Below are positions 18,656 through 27,962 of a stretch of DNA of 64,000 nucleotides, one piece after another. Each line of letters starts with the position of its first letter. Positions within the stretch are counted from its first letter, which is position 1. A program made the position numbers and the translations under genes. The stretch is from contig NZ_JBGUAZ010000001.1 in assembly GCF_041821085.1 (NCBI RefSeq), positions 310,001 through 374,000 on the forward strand, in the 5' to 3' direction. Source of the DNA: Natrinema sp. HArc-T2 (GTDB taxonomy: Archaea > Halobacteriota > Halobacteria > Halobacteriales > Natrialbaceae). The notes under the pieces are model-generated. The model saw nothing but the letters and a program-made list of their open reading frames with translations, searched no databases and was not told the DNA's origin.

Positions 18656-18922
18656 ATGGAAAAAAACGTAGGCGGATTCGATCGTACCTGGCGGCTCGTC
18701 GGCGGCGCACTCCTAGCGATTATCGGTCTGGCCGCGCTGGTCGGTGTCGTTTCGATCGGCACCGTTGTGCCGGCCCTGCTGGTCGTCTTCGGTGTCGTGT
18801 TTTTCGCCACCGGTGTCCTCCAGAAGTGCGTCCTCAACCGGCTGGTGGGACTCGACACCTACCGCGGTGAAGAGGCAGAGACCGACCGGATGGACGAGCT
18901 GTCTGCGGACCGGCCGAGCTAA
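18656..18922 (+). CDS. DUF2892 family small membrane protein
   Basis: 88 residues. The start MEKNVGGFDRTWRLV, two membrane helices and a conserved Cys in GVLQKCVLNRLVG match DUF2892, the membrane module also found at the end of YgaP-type rhodaneses. No catalytic role is known for the stand-alone form. The ATG at 18656 gives exactly the family N-terminus. Confidence 0.8.
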   Translation: MEKNVGGFDRTWRLVGGALLAIIGLAALVGVVSIGTVVPALLVVFGVVFFATGVLQKCVLNRLVGLDTYRGEEAETDRMDELSADRPS

Positions 18923-19023
18923 CCGGCGGCTCGAGCAGTCGATCGGTTGGTATCGACCGACGACAACATATTTGCGTGTCACTCTCACCCGTGAATGGCG
19001 TTCAGAGCAACGGCTACGACAGG

Positions 19024-19052
19024 TTTATTACCACTAGATCATACCACCTAGT
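19024..19052 (+). promoter_or_regulatory. thi4 promoter with candidate ThiR operator
   Basis: A TATA-like TTTATTA (19024-19030) stands about 28 nt before the thi4 ATG. Between it and the ATG, ACTAG (19033-19037) and CTAGT (19048-19052) form an inverted repeat separated by 10 nt, overlapping the expected transcription start, where a bound repressor would block initiation. A ThiR-type regulator is encoded 2 kb away. The repeat is seen; its role is inferred. Confidence 0.45.
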
Positions 19053-19055
19053 TGT

Positions 19056-19985
19056 ATGAGCGAATTCGAGCAGTTCAGTCAGGTCGGTGAAGCAGACGTC
19101 ACGCGTGCGATCGGACAGGAGTGGACCGAGGAGTTCATGGACTTCTCGGACTCGGACGTCATCATCGTCGGCGGCGGCCCCTCGGGGCTGACCGCCGCGA
19201 AGGAACTCTCCGAGCGCGGTGTCCAGACGATGGTCGTCGAGAAGAACAACTACCTCGGCGGCGGCTTCTGGCTCGGCGGTTTCCTGATGAACAAGGTGAC
19301 GGTACGCGATCCCGCCCAACAGATCCTCGAGGACCTCGAGGTGGATTACAAACAAGCCCAAGACAGCGAGGGGCTGTACGTCGCGAACGGGCCCGAGGCC
19401 TGTTCGGGACTCATCAAAGCGGCCTGTGACGCGGGCGCGAAGATGCAGAACATGACCGAATTCACGGATATCGTCATCCGCGAGGACCACAAGGTCTCGG
19501 GGATCGTCATGAACTGGACGCCGGTCCACGCCCTGCCCCGCGAGATCACCTGTGTCGACCCGATCGCGGTCGAGGCCGATCTGGTCATCGACGCGACCGG
19601 CCACGACGCGATGGCCGTCACGAAACTCGACGAGCGCGGCGTCCTCGACGCGCCCGGTATTCAGGACGCCCGCGACCGCGGCCAAGTCATGGATCAGACT
19701 GAAGACGACACCTACGGCGCGCCCGGCCACGACTCCCCCGGCCACGACTCGATGTGGGTCGGCAAGAGCGAGGACGCCGTCGTCGAGCACACCGGCCTCG
19801 TCCACGACGGTCTCATCGCGACCGGGATGGCCACCGCGACGACCTACGGTCTCCCGCGGATGGGCCCGACCTTCGGTGCCATGCTCGTTTCGGGCAAACG
19901 CGCCGCCCAAGTCGCGCTCGACGAACTCGAGGTCGACGCCGAGCCCGTCGAGCTGACCTCACGGGCCGCACCGGCTGACGACTAA
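19056..19985 (+). CDS. thi4: Thiamine thiazole synthase Thi4
   Basis: 309 residues. It makes the ADP-thiazole precursor of thiamine from NAD and glycine. A dinucleotide-binding fold opens with [16 protein letters not shown] (35-50), followed by the [10 protein letters not shown] region. Cys166 in ITCVDP sits where yeast and Haloferax Thi4 carry the sulfur-donating cysteine, so this should be the single-turnover (suicide) type rather than the sulfide-using, His-containing archaeal type. The TATA box is about 28 nt upstream with an inverted repeat in between. The next gene follows after 17 bp in the same direction. Confidence 0.93.
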   Translation: MSEFEQFSQVGEADVTRAIGQEWTEEFMDFSDSDVIIVGGGPSGLTAAKELSERGVQTMVVEKNNYLGGGFWLGGFLMNKVTVRDPAQQILEDLEVDYKQAQDSEGLYVANGPEACSGLIKAACDAGAKMQNMTEFTDIVIREDHKVSGIVMNWTPVHALPREITCVDPIAVEADLVIDATGHDAMAVTKLDERGVLDAPGIQDARDRGQVMDQTEDDTYGAPGHDSPGHDSMWVGKSEDAVVEHTGLVHDGLIATGMATATTYGLPRMGPTFGAMLVSGKRAAQVALDELEVDAEPVELTSRAAPADD

Positions 19986-20002
19986 CCACACCCCTCTGCC
20001 CG

Positions 20003-20767
20003 ATGGTCGAACAAGTCATCTGCTATCGCGCCCCGACGACGGTCGCCGACGTCGAGGCGATCGCCGACTGGCTGGACGCGCGGATCGACGCCGACGTGAG
20101 CGTGGGCGATCGCTTCCTCGCGGTCCACCGCACGGACGACCTCGCGGAACGGTTCGCCGAGGCGCGCGTCACCTCGCCGTACGACCGCGGGACGGGCAAC
20201 ACGATGCTCGGGACGATCCGCTACGAGGAACGTGCCCTCGAGCACCCCGAACGCGAGGGAGGGGTCCTCTACGACGGGATCCAGATTCAGCGCGCGCTCA
20301 ATGCCGCGCTCCCCGCCGACGAGCGGGGTCTCGAGACGCTGCACGTCCCGCACCTCGATCGGGCCATCGGGACGTGGGGCGACCACGACGGTCGCTGGCA
20401 CAAGCGCGTGACCGTCCTCGGCCAGCCGGCGCTGGTGTCGGTGCCCGGGCTCTACGAGGCCCCCGCAAAGCCCGACGAATACTACAAGGAAAAGCAGCGC
20501 CACGCCCTGCTGTCGGGCGATACGCCACCGCGGGAAGTCCTCGAGAATCAAGTCGAGGGCGACTTCCTGGTTGAGAACGACCCGCGGACGACCGACGCAC
20601 TGTGTGGGTACGTTCTGGCGGCGTACCACTACCTCGAGACCGGCGAGGCGTTTTGCGACCGCGAAGGCTGTCGGCTGTTCGACGCCCACTACCACGAGGA
20701 CCTGATCGACGCCCAGTTGCGCGAGCCTGCCTTCTGTAGCGAGCACGCACGGCTGTACGCGAAGTAG
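20003..20767 (+). CDS. Conserved archaeal protein with Cys/His cluster, unknown
   Basis: 254 residues. I do not recognise a characterised family; it may belong to one of the archaeal DUF families labelled putative metallopeptidase, but I see no HExxH motif. The C-terminal 60 residues contain FCDREGCRLF, DAHYHEDL and FCSEH, a plausible metal site made of Cys and His. The rest is acidic and soluble without membrane segments. It starts 17 bp behind thi4 on the same strand, so it is probably co-transcribed and could serve thiamine or cofactor metabolism. Confidence 0.7.
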   Translation: MVEQVICYRAPTTVADVEAIADWLDARIDADVSVGDRFLAVHRTDDLAERFAEARVTSPYDRGTGNTMLGTIRYEERALEHPEREGGVLYDGIQIQRALNAALPADERGLETLHVPHLDRAIGTWGDHDGRWHKRVTVLGQPALVSVPGLYEAPAKPDEYYKEKQRHALLSGDTPPREVLENQVEGDFLVENDPRTTDALCGYVLAAYHYLETGEAFCDREGCRLFDAHYHEDLIDAQLREPAFCSEHARLYAK

Positions 20768-20796
20768 GGTGTCTCCGGGGCGTTTCCGGGACCGGT

Positions 20797-20806
20797 GTAT
20801 ATTTTT
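20797..20806 (+). promoter_or_regulatory. TATA box of the thioesterase gene
   Basis: GTATATTTTT, about 30 nt before the ATG at 20833, in an otherwise GC-rich gap; it fits a leaderless or near-leaderless haloarchaeal promoter. Confidence 0.5.
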
Positions 20807-20832
20807 GTTACAGTCGCGTTCGGATCTGCATA

Positions 20833-21243
20833 ATGAGCGAGGAGTTCACCGTCGAGATTCCGGTCCAGTATCGCGACCTCGACCCGCAGGGCCACGTCAA
20901 TAACGCCGTCTACGTAAGCTACCTCGAGACCGCCCGTGTCGACTATCTGGAAGCCATGGCCGATATGGCGGCAGAAGACATCTCGTTCGTCGTCGCGAGC
21001 CTCGAGATCGACTACGAGCGCCCGATTACGAAAGCAGACGATCCGACGGTCGCGCTCTGGATCACTTACCTCGGCGAATCCAGTTGCACGATGGAGTACG
21101 AGATCAGGGTCGACGGGACCGTCACCGCGACTGCCGAAACGACGATGGTCCACGTCGATCCCGAGACGGGTCGGGCGACGCCGCTGCCCGACGAGCTGCG
21201 AGCGCGGATGGAGCCGTCTGAGACCGTCGATCAGTCGTCATAA
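20833..21243 (+). CDS. Acyl-CoA thioesterase, 4HBT hotdog fold
   Basis: 136 residues, standard for a single hotdog-fold thioesterase. The YbgC/4-hydroxybenzoyl-CoA thioesterase signature YRDLDPQGHVNNAVYVSYLE is at about residues 13-32 and includes the catalytic Asp. It hydrolyses acyl-CoA to free acid and CoA; chain length is not predictable. It converges with the methyltransferase gene, 14 bp between ends. Confidence 0.88.
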   Translation: MSEEFTVEIPVQYRDLDPQGHVNNAVYVSYLETARVDYLEAMADMAAEDISFVVASLEIDYERPITKADDPTVALWITYLGESSCTMEYEIRVDGTVTATAETTMVHVDPETGRATPLPDELRARMEPSETVDQSS

Positions 21244-21257
21244 TCGTCGCTGGTTGG

Positions 21258-21944
21258 TCACTCGAGTCGACCGCCGGTCAGTCGGACGACGCCAAAGACG
21301 TGCGTTTCGTCCGCGACGGCGACCGCCCGCTCGCGAAGCCGGGTATGTGCGGCGTCGATCTTTCGCTCGAGCCGTCGGTGCGGATCGTTTTCGTACCGGA
21401 GCTTCGCGGTCGGCGGCGTCGAGAGGACGACGATCGCCCGAAAGACGGCGTTGACCGGCGGGGCATACCATTCGTGACTCGGGGCGGCGTTGGCGAGCAC
21501 GACGGTGCCGTCGGGACCGACGAGGTCACACCAGTCGTCGACCGCACTGCCTGGGTCCGCGAGCATCCCCACGACGAACGTCGCGAGGACGGCATCGATA
21601 TCGCCGTCGACCGCAGTCAGCGCGTCGGCTCCGAGCGGCGGTTGCGTCGCGTCGCCCTGCAGGACGTGGACGTTGTCGTCGTCAGCAGTCGCTGCCCGCG
21701 CTCGCTCGAGGACGGGCCGGGTGAAATCGATCCCGATCACGGTCCCCTCGGGGCCGACCTGTTCGTGAAGGAAGGGAAGGTTCGCCCCCGTGCCACAGCC
21801 CATTTCGACGACGGTATCGCCGGGCTCGAGCCGACAGGCGGCGGCCGCTCGCCGGCGGAGCCGTGCGATTCCGGGCGTTCGGCGTGCGACCAGATCGTAG
21901 AGTCGTGCCCAGCGGCCGTAGAACTCCTGTGATTCCGTCGCCAT
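21258..21944 (-). CDS. Class I SAM-dependent methyltransferase
   Basis: 228 residues. SAM-binding motif I is VVEMGCGTGANL (about 45-56), motif II acid in GTVIGIDFT, then a post-motif LQGDATQPPL. The N-terminal YGRWARLYDLVARR is typical of UbiE/menaquinone-type and related small-molecule methyltransferases. The substrate is not determinable. It lies 9 bp downstream of the HTH-ThiN regulator gene on the same strand, so the two are likely one transcript. Confidence 0.82.
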   Translation of the reverse strand: MATESQEFYGRWARLYDLVARRTPGIARLRRRAAAACRLEPGDTVVEMGCGTGANLPFLHEQVGPEGTVIGIDFTRPVLERARAATADDDNVHVLQGDATQPPLGADALTAVDGDIDAVLATFVVGMLADPGSAVDDWCDLVGPDGTVVLANAAPSHEWYAPPVNAVFRAIVVLSTPPTAKLRYENDPHRRLERKIDAAHTRLRERAVAVADETHVFGVVRLTGGRLE

Positions 21945-21953
21945 TGTGGGTCG

Positions 21954-22853
21954 TCAGACCAGCGATCGGATCGTGTCCGCGACTGACTCCGCGTCGGAGC
22001 CGAGCACGTAGATCAACGGCTCGATCCCCATCCCGCCGGTCTGGTAGAGCACCGTCGCTTCGGGTTCGTCTTCGATCGCCGCGCCGACGCTCGAGGCGAC
22101 GTCGTCGGATTCGTCGAACTCGGCGGCGACGTGGCCCTGTGCGGCCAGTTCGTCGATCAGTTCCGGATCGTAGGTGATGTTGATGCCTGCTGTGACATCG
22201 GCGCCATGGCGACGCGCGGCCAGCAGTACGTTTGCGACGTGTTCAGAGACGCCGAACTCGGGGTCTGCGGGGACGGTGGCCCGCCCTTTCACGTCGAAGA
22301 TCCGACCCGGCACGCCAGCCACGTCGTCGACATCCTCTGCGTCGGGCGTACAGGCGACGAGGTTCGCGCCGACTGCGGGGATGAGCGCAGTAAAGCCACT
22401 CGCCGTCTCGAGGATGCGCAGCCCGCGCCGGAGCGACGAAAGTACCCGCTCGCTCGTCCGCAGGTCGCTTTCGGGATCGTGGACGCGAAAGCTCGCGCCG
22501 TGGTCGGCCAGTTCCGGAACGGCCTCCTCGTGAAGCTGGGCAAGCAGGTCGCCGCCGGCCTCGAGGTCGCGGATCAGGACCTCGAGTTCGATCAGGGCCT
22601 GTACCGGAGAGATCTCCTCGGCGGCCAGGCCGGTCCCGAGTTCCTCGACGAGGGTCTGGACGCGGTCGTCGGTGGCGATGCGATCGTTGACGGTCACGTC
22701 GCCATGAGCGTACTTCGAGACGGCGCTCTGGCTGATCCCGAGGACGTCAGCGACCTCGCTCTGGGTGAAGCCCCGATCGCGCAGATCGCCGGCCAGCAGC
22801 GACCGGACGGTCGGGAGAAACTCGTCTACGACGATTTCTTCGACGAATTGCAT
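21954..22853 (-). CDS. thiR: ThiR-type regulator: HTH plus ThiN domain
   Basis: 299 residues. An N-terminal helix-turn-helix (FTQSEVADVLGISQSAVSKYA, about 29-49) is joined through a helical linker to a C-terminal ThiN (thiamine-phosphate synthase-like) domain, recognisable from HVANVLLAARRHGADVTAG. Family knowledge: archaeal HTH-ThiN proteins (ThiR) sense thiamine phosphate and control thi genes, whereas catalytic ThiN is usually fused to ThiD. thi4 lies 2 kb away and has an inverted repeat at its promoter, which supports the assignment. Whether any catalytic activity remains cannot be told. Confidence 0.82.
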   Translation of the reverse strand: MQFVEEIVVDEFLPTVRSLLAGDLRDRGFTQSEVADVLGISQSAVSKYAHGDVTVNDRIATDDRVQTLVEELGTGLAAEEISPVQALIELEVLIRDLEAGGDLLAQLHEEAVPELADHGASFRVHDPESDLRTSERVLSSLRRGLRILETASGFTALIPAVGANLVACTPDAEDVDDVAGVPGRIFDVKGRATVPADPEFGVSEHVANVLLAARRHGADVTAGINITYDPELIDELAAQGHVAAEFDESDDVASSVGAAIEDEPEATVLYQTGGMGIEPLIYVLGSDAESVADTIRSLV

Positions 22854-22908
22854 TCGTTACTCGCAAGTACGGGCGGCTGACGTGAGAAACTGTTGGTCCG
22901 CCTGGGAG

Positions 22909-23511
22909 CTAGAGTAGCGGGACGAGCAGCGCCGCGAACTCGTAGTCGAAGATGTGGTTGAGCATCGCGTAGGTGACGACGCCGAGGACGAGACTCAGGA
23001 TCCACGCGCCGGCGGCGATCCGCCCGATCTTTGCGTGGGGCGTTTGCCGGAGTTCGGCAGGCGTGTGGCTCAGTCCGAGGACTAGCGCGTAGAGGACGAC
23101 CGGCACCGAGACGATCGAGAGGATGATGTGGATCGCCAGCATGACGAGATAGGCGTAGTAGATGCCCTGCGGGCCGACGAACTCCTTCGTGCCGCCGCCG
23201 CCGACCTTGAGCAGATAGACGACCAGGAACCCGAGGATCAACACGAAGCCGCTGACCATCGCCAGGCGGTGTTTTTCGACCTCACCCTTGCGAATCCAGT
23301 ACCAGCCCAGCGTCAGCACTACCGTCGCGGTCGTGTTGATGACCGCGATCACGTGCGACAGCAGGTTGACCTGTGCGTTCGTCAGGTCGGGATAGATCGG
23401 CACGTCGAGCAGGAACGTTCCGAGTACCAGCGCGTAGCCGACGATCGTCAGGAGGACCGTGACGCCCATCGGCTGCTCCCGGAGACGTCGTCTCGCATCA
23501 GCAGTTGCCAT
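22909..23511 (-). CDS. DUF420 membrane protein (CtaM/YozB-like)
   Basis: 200 residues, about five to six membrane segments with conserved His residues (LLSHVIAVINT and LAIHIILS). DUF420 includes the bacterial CtaM/YozB proteins needed for biogenesis of haem A-type terminal oxidases, so a role in cytochrome oxidase assembly is plausible here. The ATG at 23511 gives a charged N-terminus directly before helix 1; ten upstream in-frame residues look non-coding. Confidence 0.8.
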   Translation of the reverse strand: MATADARRRLREQPMGVTVLLTIVGYALVLGTFLLDVPIYPDLTNAQVNLLSHVIAVINTTATVVLTLGWYWIRKGEVEKHRLAMVSGFVLILGFLVVYLLKVGGGGTKEFVGPQGIYYAYLVMLAIHIILSIVSVPVVLYALVLGLSHTPAELRQTPHAKIGRIAAGAWILSLVLGVVTYAMLNHIFDYEFAALLVPLL

Positions 23512-23729
23512 TATCGGACGTTGGGAGCACCGCCGTATCATGCTTGCTGTTCGCTACGAGACGTAGCAGGGTCGACGGTGCCGTTGCTCTCGAGCCTCGA
23601 GTCGTCGCGGACGACATCGTCACCGACGGAGCTCGCCTCCGTGTCCCCATCCCCGAGTCGTCGGTGATCGACCGCGACCGTCGATGCCGTACTGCCGGTC
23701 GGAGCCGTCTCTTGGCACAACCGGTGGTA

Positions 23730-24023
23730 TCAATCTGCAGGTTCGGTCGACCCCTCGAGCGAGACCACTCCGTCGCATCCGACGGTGACATGATAGTCAC
23801 AGAACGTAAACGAGACCGTTCCGCGTGGTCTGGTCGCACCGTTCGACCGCTCGGCAAAGAGCGCGTCGAGCGCTGCCGGGTCGACGACTGCATGAAGTGA
23901 TTCGTACTGCGGCGGCGCGAGGTCGACCGACTGCACGCCCTCCGCGTCCGCGACTGTTTCGATTACCGCTTGGCTCGGCGGTTTCGTTGACGGTTCATCA
24001 CTGCTATAGCCACCCTCCACCAT
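23730..24023 (-). CDS. HalOD1 output-domain protein
   Basis: 97 residues. The pattern IETVADAEGVQSVDLAPP, then LHAVVDPAALDALF, then GTVSFTFCDYHVTV is that of the halobacterial HalOD1 domain, which occurs alone or attached to response regulators and is thought to be an output module. The ATG at 24023 fits the domain start; a longer minus-strand frame runs on into leuS in a different phase and is spurious. A TATA-like sequence lies near 24050. Confidence 0.75.
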   Translation of the reverse strand: MVEGGYSSDEPSTKPPSQAVIETVADAEGVQSVDLAPPQYESLHAVVDPAALDALFAERSNGATRPRGTVSFTFCDYHVTVGCDGVVSLEGSTEPAD

Positions 24024-24261
24024 CGTATTTGGGCCTTCCAAACCCGATGGAATAAAACTGTCCTTCGCGGATTCGACCGTGTCACCGGTCCTTGAGAGCA
24101 GACTGGCTGCCGTCACGCTGTCCCGGCGTACCCGGATAGCGACGTGCGGATCAACCACCACAGATCGGATCCAGAGCAATCTTAGACACGGTCCCGCCGC
24201 GTCGTCGCCACCCGAACGCGGGCGAAAACACAACGGGGCCGTGAGACACGGCAACCGATCG

Positions 24262-26937
24262 CTACTCGATGTGGATCGCCGGTTTGCCCGGTCGTGCTTT
24301 CGCCGCTCGCTCGTCGTCGGCGTCGGCCCGGCGGACGGTGACGGTCGCCCCGAACTCGTCCGTGACGAGCCAGGTCGCCTGCTCGAGGGTCTCGAGTTCG
24401 CGGGCCGGGGCGAGCAACTGGCCGGACTCCGCGCCGCCGTCGCGGCCAAGCAACTGCCCGACGAACGCGCCGACGGTCTCGCGGTCGGCGGCGACGTCGT
24501 CGGCTGCGAGCACCTGCTCGATGATGGCGTCGGTGTCGCCACCGTCAGCGGCTGCCTCGTCGACCAGTTCGGCGGCTCTGTATTTCCACTCGCGAGCGCA
24601 GACGAGTTCGATCCGGTCGGGTTCGTCGATCGCAGCGACGTCGACGATGTCCCGGACGTCTTCGAGGGTGCGCTCGACCAGTTGGCGCTCGAGCTGGTAG
24701 GCCGAGCGATCGCCTGCAGGCTCGGGCCAGTCGGCTTCGACGACCAAGCCGTCACCCCGGAGTTTGTTCCAGAGTTCTTCCCCGAGGTGGGGGGCCATCG
24801 GGGCGATCAGCGCGGCCAGTGTCAACAGCCCGCGCCGATAGACGTCGTCGTGCGGGCGGTCGTATTCGCGGTAGCGCCGGAGTAGGCGTGCAAGTTCCTG
24901 AATCTCGGTTGCAGCGCGGTGGAACCGGAACCGCTCGTACTCCTCGGTGACGGCGGCGATCGTCCGATCGATCTCCCGGTCGACGTACTCATCGTGATCG
25001 CGGCGTTCGACACGGGTGTCGCCCTCATCGACGAAGTCGGTCGCCATCCCATAGAGCGTCTGCTGGAGGTCGTAGGCCCCGCGGACGTTGTTGGCCGTCC
25101 ACTCGAAATCCTGTTCGGGGTGGGCCGCCGAGAGGACGAACAACCGCGTCGTCTCCGCGCCGTACTCCTGGGGCGCAACGACGTTTCCTTTCGAACTGGA
25201 CATCTTCTCGCCGTCATATAGGACCGTTCCCTGGCTGCGGAGTTCCTCGATCGGCTCGCGGTGCTCGAGCAGTCCCAGATCGGCCAGCGCCTTCGTGAAA
25301 AAGCGGGTATACAGCAGATGGAGAATGGCGTGTTCTTCGCCGCCGACGTAGACGTCGACGGGAAGCCACTCGTTGGCGCGGTCGGTGTCGAACGGCGCGT
25401 CCGCCAGCTCGGGCGAGGGGAATCGCAGGAAGTACCACGAGGAGTCGACGAAGGTGTCCATCGTGTCCGTCTCGCGTTCGGCTGGGGAGCCACAGGCCGG
25501 GCACGTCGTCTGTTTCCACTCCTCAGCGGCGTCGAGTGGGTTCCCCGTGGTCCGGACGAACTCGGGGAGTTCGACCGGAAGGTCCGCTTCGGGCACGAGG
25601 ACCGGCCCGCAGTCGTCACAGTGGACGACCGGAATCGGCGTCCCCCAGTAGCGCTGCCGGGAGATCAGCCAGTCACGCAGCCGGTAGGTGACGTCGTCAA
25701 CGAGTGCGTTGTGGTCGGCGACGAGTCGCTCGCGGGCCGTCTCGCTGTCGAGGCCGTCGTACTCGCCGCTTCCCTCGAGAGTGCCCTCGCCGGTGTAGGG
25801 TCCCGTTTCGTCGTGTTCGCCGTCGTTACCGTCGCCTTCAGGGACGATCACACGCTCGACCGGCAGGTCGTGTGCGAGCGCGAACTCGTGGTCGCGCTCG
25901 TTGTGACCGGGCACGCCCATCACGGCCCCGGTGCCGACGTCTTCTAAGACGTAGCCGGCGACGTAGACGGGGAGGTCATCGCCGGTCAGTGGGTGGGTTG
26001 CCGTCGCGTCGGTTTCGATACCCGAAAAGCCGACTTCGTCGGGGTCCTGTTCGCGGACGGTCTCGACGTACTCGGCGACTGCTGTGTCCTCTTCGGCCAA
26101 CTCCCGCGCCAGATCGTGACCCGGCGAGACTGCGAGAGAAGTCGCGCCGTAGATCGTCTCCGGGCGGGTGCTGAAGACGTCGACGGTGTCGATCCCGTCA
26201 GCATCCGCGTCATCGTGAGACACCTCGAACGTGATCCGCGCACCTTCCTGACGACCGATCCAGTTGCGCTGAATCTCGCGGACGCCGTCGGGCCAGCCCT
26301 CAAGATCGTCGAGCCCCTCGTGGAGCTCCTCGGCGTAGTCGGTGATCGTAAAGAACCACTGGTCGAGTTCCCGGCGACCGACGGGGGTCTCACAGCGCCA
26401 GCAGACCCGGGTGCCGTCACGCTCAGCGACCTGTGCGTCGGCGAGCACCGTCTCGCAGTCGGGACACCAGTTGACCGTTGCCGCCTCGTAGTCGACGAGC
26501 CCGTCTTCGTAGAACTGCTCGAACAGCCACTGGTTCCACCGATAGTAGTCGGGCTCACAGGTGGTGACCTCCCGGGACCAGTCGTAGCCAAAGCCCATCG
26601 TCTCGAGTTCTTCGCGCATGCGTCGGATACACGCCTGCGTCCAGGACTCGGGGTCGGTCTTGCGCTCGAACGCGGCGTTTTCGGCGGGAAGACCGAAGGC
26701 GTCCCAGCCCATCGGGTGGAGGACGTTGTCGCCTTGCATCCGGCGATAGCGCGCGTAGGCGTCCGTAATCGCGTAGTTGCGGATGTGACCCATATGCAGC
26801 GTCCCCGACGTGTAGGGAAACATTCCGAGGACGTAGGTCGGATCCTCGGCGTCGGAATCGAGCGCGTAGACATCGTCACGCTCCCAGACGTACTGCCAGA
26901 ACTCCTGTACCTGCGCGTGATCGTAATGACTCGTCAT
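24262..26937 (-). CDS. leuS: Leucyl-tRNA synthetase, bacterial-type core
   Basis: 891 residues. It charges tRNA-Leu. The class I signatures are HMGH (48-51) and KMSSSKGN (about residue 605). The segment HIRNYAITDAYARYRRMQGDNV and GWDAFGLPAENAA matches the bacterial rather than the archaeal/eukaryotic LeuRS. Zinc-ribbon cysteines (CPDCET with CWRCETP, and CPACGSP) are present, along with the CP1 editing domain (about 220-410). Family knowledge: some haloarchaea of the Natrialbales group carry bacterial-type LeuRS with an adapted C-terminus. Confidence 0.95.
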   Translation of the reverse strand: MTSHYDHAQVQEFWQYVWERDDVYALDSDAEDPTYVLGMFPYTSGTLHMGHIRNYAITDAYARYRRMQGDNVLHPMGWDAFGLPAENAAFERKTDPESWTQACIRRMREELETMGFGYDWSREVTTCEPDYYRWNQWLFEQFYEDGLVDYEAATVNWCPDCETVLADAQVAERDGTRVCWRCETPVGRRELDQWFFTITDYAEELHEGLDDLEGWPDGVREIQRNWIGRQEGARITFEVSHDDADADGIDTVDVFSTRPETIYGATSLAVSPGHDLARELAEEDTAVAEYVETVREQDPDEVGFSGIETDATATHPLTGDDLPVYVAGYVLEDVGTGAVMGVPGHNERDHEFALAHDLPVERVIVPEGDGNDGEHDETGPYTGEGTLEGSGEYDGLDSETARERLVADHNALVDDVTYRLRDWLISRQRYWGTPIPVVHCDDCGPVLVPEADLPVELPEFVRTTGNPLDAAEEWKQTTCPACGSPAERETDTMDTFVDSSWYFLRFPSPELADAPFDTDRANEWLPVDVYVGGEEHAILHLLYTRFFTKALADLGLLEHREPIEELRSQGTVLYDGEKMSSSKGNVVAPQEYGAETTRLFVLSAAHPEQDFEWTANNVRGAYDLQQTLYGMATDFVDEGDTRVERRDHDEYVDREIDRTIAAVTEEYERFRFHRAATEIQELARLLRRYREYDRPHDDVYRRGLLTLAALIAPMAPHLGEELWNKLRGDGLVVEADWPEPAGDRSAYQLERQLVERTLEDVRDIVDVAAIDEPDRIELVCAREWKYRAAELVDEAAADGGDTDAIIEQVLAADDVAADRETVGAFVGQLLGRDGGAESGQLLAPARELETLEQATWLVTDEFGATVTVRRADADDERAAKARPGKPAIHIE

Positions 26938-27262
26938 TATCGGGAGATCCGTTGGGTGTCACTCGGTGGGCCGGCTATATCATTGTTCGGCCGCGGGCGA
27001 CGGTCTTGCCGACCGTCATGGCCGGCGTCGGCTGTGCCGGCTGCCCGCTCGAGCGACCGACCGCCAGCCGACTAAAGCCGTGATACTGTCGGACAAACCG
27101 GATTACACATCGATCGCACTCGAGACGCTGTCGCCAGCGCCGACAGGTGTCGAGACACGACCGAGTGGTCAGTGACCGTTGGCCGACAGGAGAATCCAGT
27201 GCCTATCGAGCTGTGGGTTGAACGTAACAAAGCGGGTGGCCCGTCTCCCATCGACTGTACGA

Positions 27263-27784
27263 ATGTCTCACTCCCGCGACGATGGTCCATCGACGGTCGC
27301 GTTGTTCGTCACCATCGCGACCGTCTTACTCGTGTTCAGCGCGCTCGCGGTCCTGTTCGTCCCGGAACTGACGCCCAACGAGTCGAAGGCGTCCGGGATC
27401 GACTCGGATGGCGTGAACGCGACGAACGACCGCGGGAACGTCGACGAGCCCGACTCGGCGACGGCCACGAGCGACCCGACCGACGACGGCGTCGATAGCG
27501 GTTCGGATGGCGAACCCGGAGCGGATGCCCAGTCAGTCGACAGTGATCGTGAGGACGATGTCGACGTGGACACTGATGACGAGGTCGACGCTGACGACGG
27601 TCGTGACGACGATGTCTTCGACTGGGCGCTCGAGGAGACTGGCATCACCGACGACGCCGATGACACGGAGGACGCAGACGATACAGACGATGCCGACGGC
27701 GCCGACGACCGCGGTCCGCCCGGCGATGCCGGGCCACCCGACGATGCAGGCCCTCCTGACGACTTCGATCCGTTCGACGACTGA
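27263..27784 (+). CDS. Membrane-anchored Asp-rich protein, unknown
   Basis: 173 residues. One N-terminal hydrophobic helix (about 11-33) is followed by an almost purely acidic, low-complexity region rich in Asp, Ser and Thr, ending in repeats of Gly-Pro-Pro-Asp-Asp-Ala type. It probably sits in the membrane with a disordered acidic tail facing outside. The ATG at 27263 is chosen because it puts the helix near the N-terminus. It is not recognised as a family; composition alone makes similarity searches unreliable. Confidence 0.65.
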   Translation: MSHSRDDGPSTVALFVTIATVLLVFSALAVLFVPELTPNESKASGIDSDGVNATNDRGNVDEPDSATATSDPTDDGVDSGSDGEPGADAQSVDSDREDDVDVDTDDEVDADDGRDDDVFDWALEETGITDDADDTEDADDTDDADGADDRGPPGDAGPPDDAGPPDDFDPFDD

Positions 27785-27962
27785 GACGGTTTGCTGTAAC
27801 GATTTACCGGTGTATCGATCCGACGGTTCGTGGGCTGTATCGAAACTGACGGCCAATCGGGGATGAGCCATCTGTTCGGAGCCGCAGAACGTCTGGGATT
27901 CGTGACCCTCTCCGGACGCGACTGACGGGACGCCCTTCACCCATGATAGCATAACACAGCAC

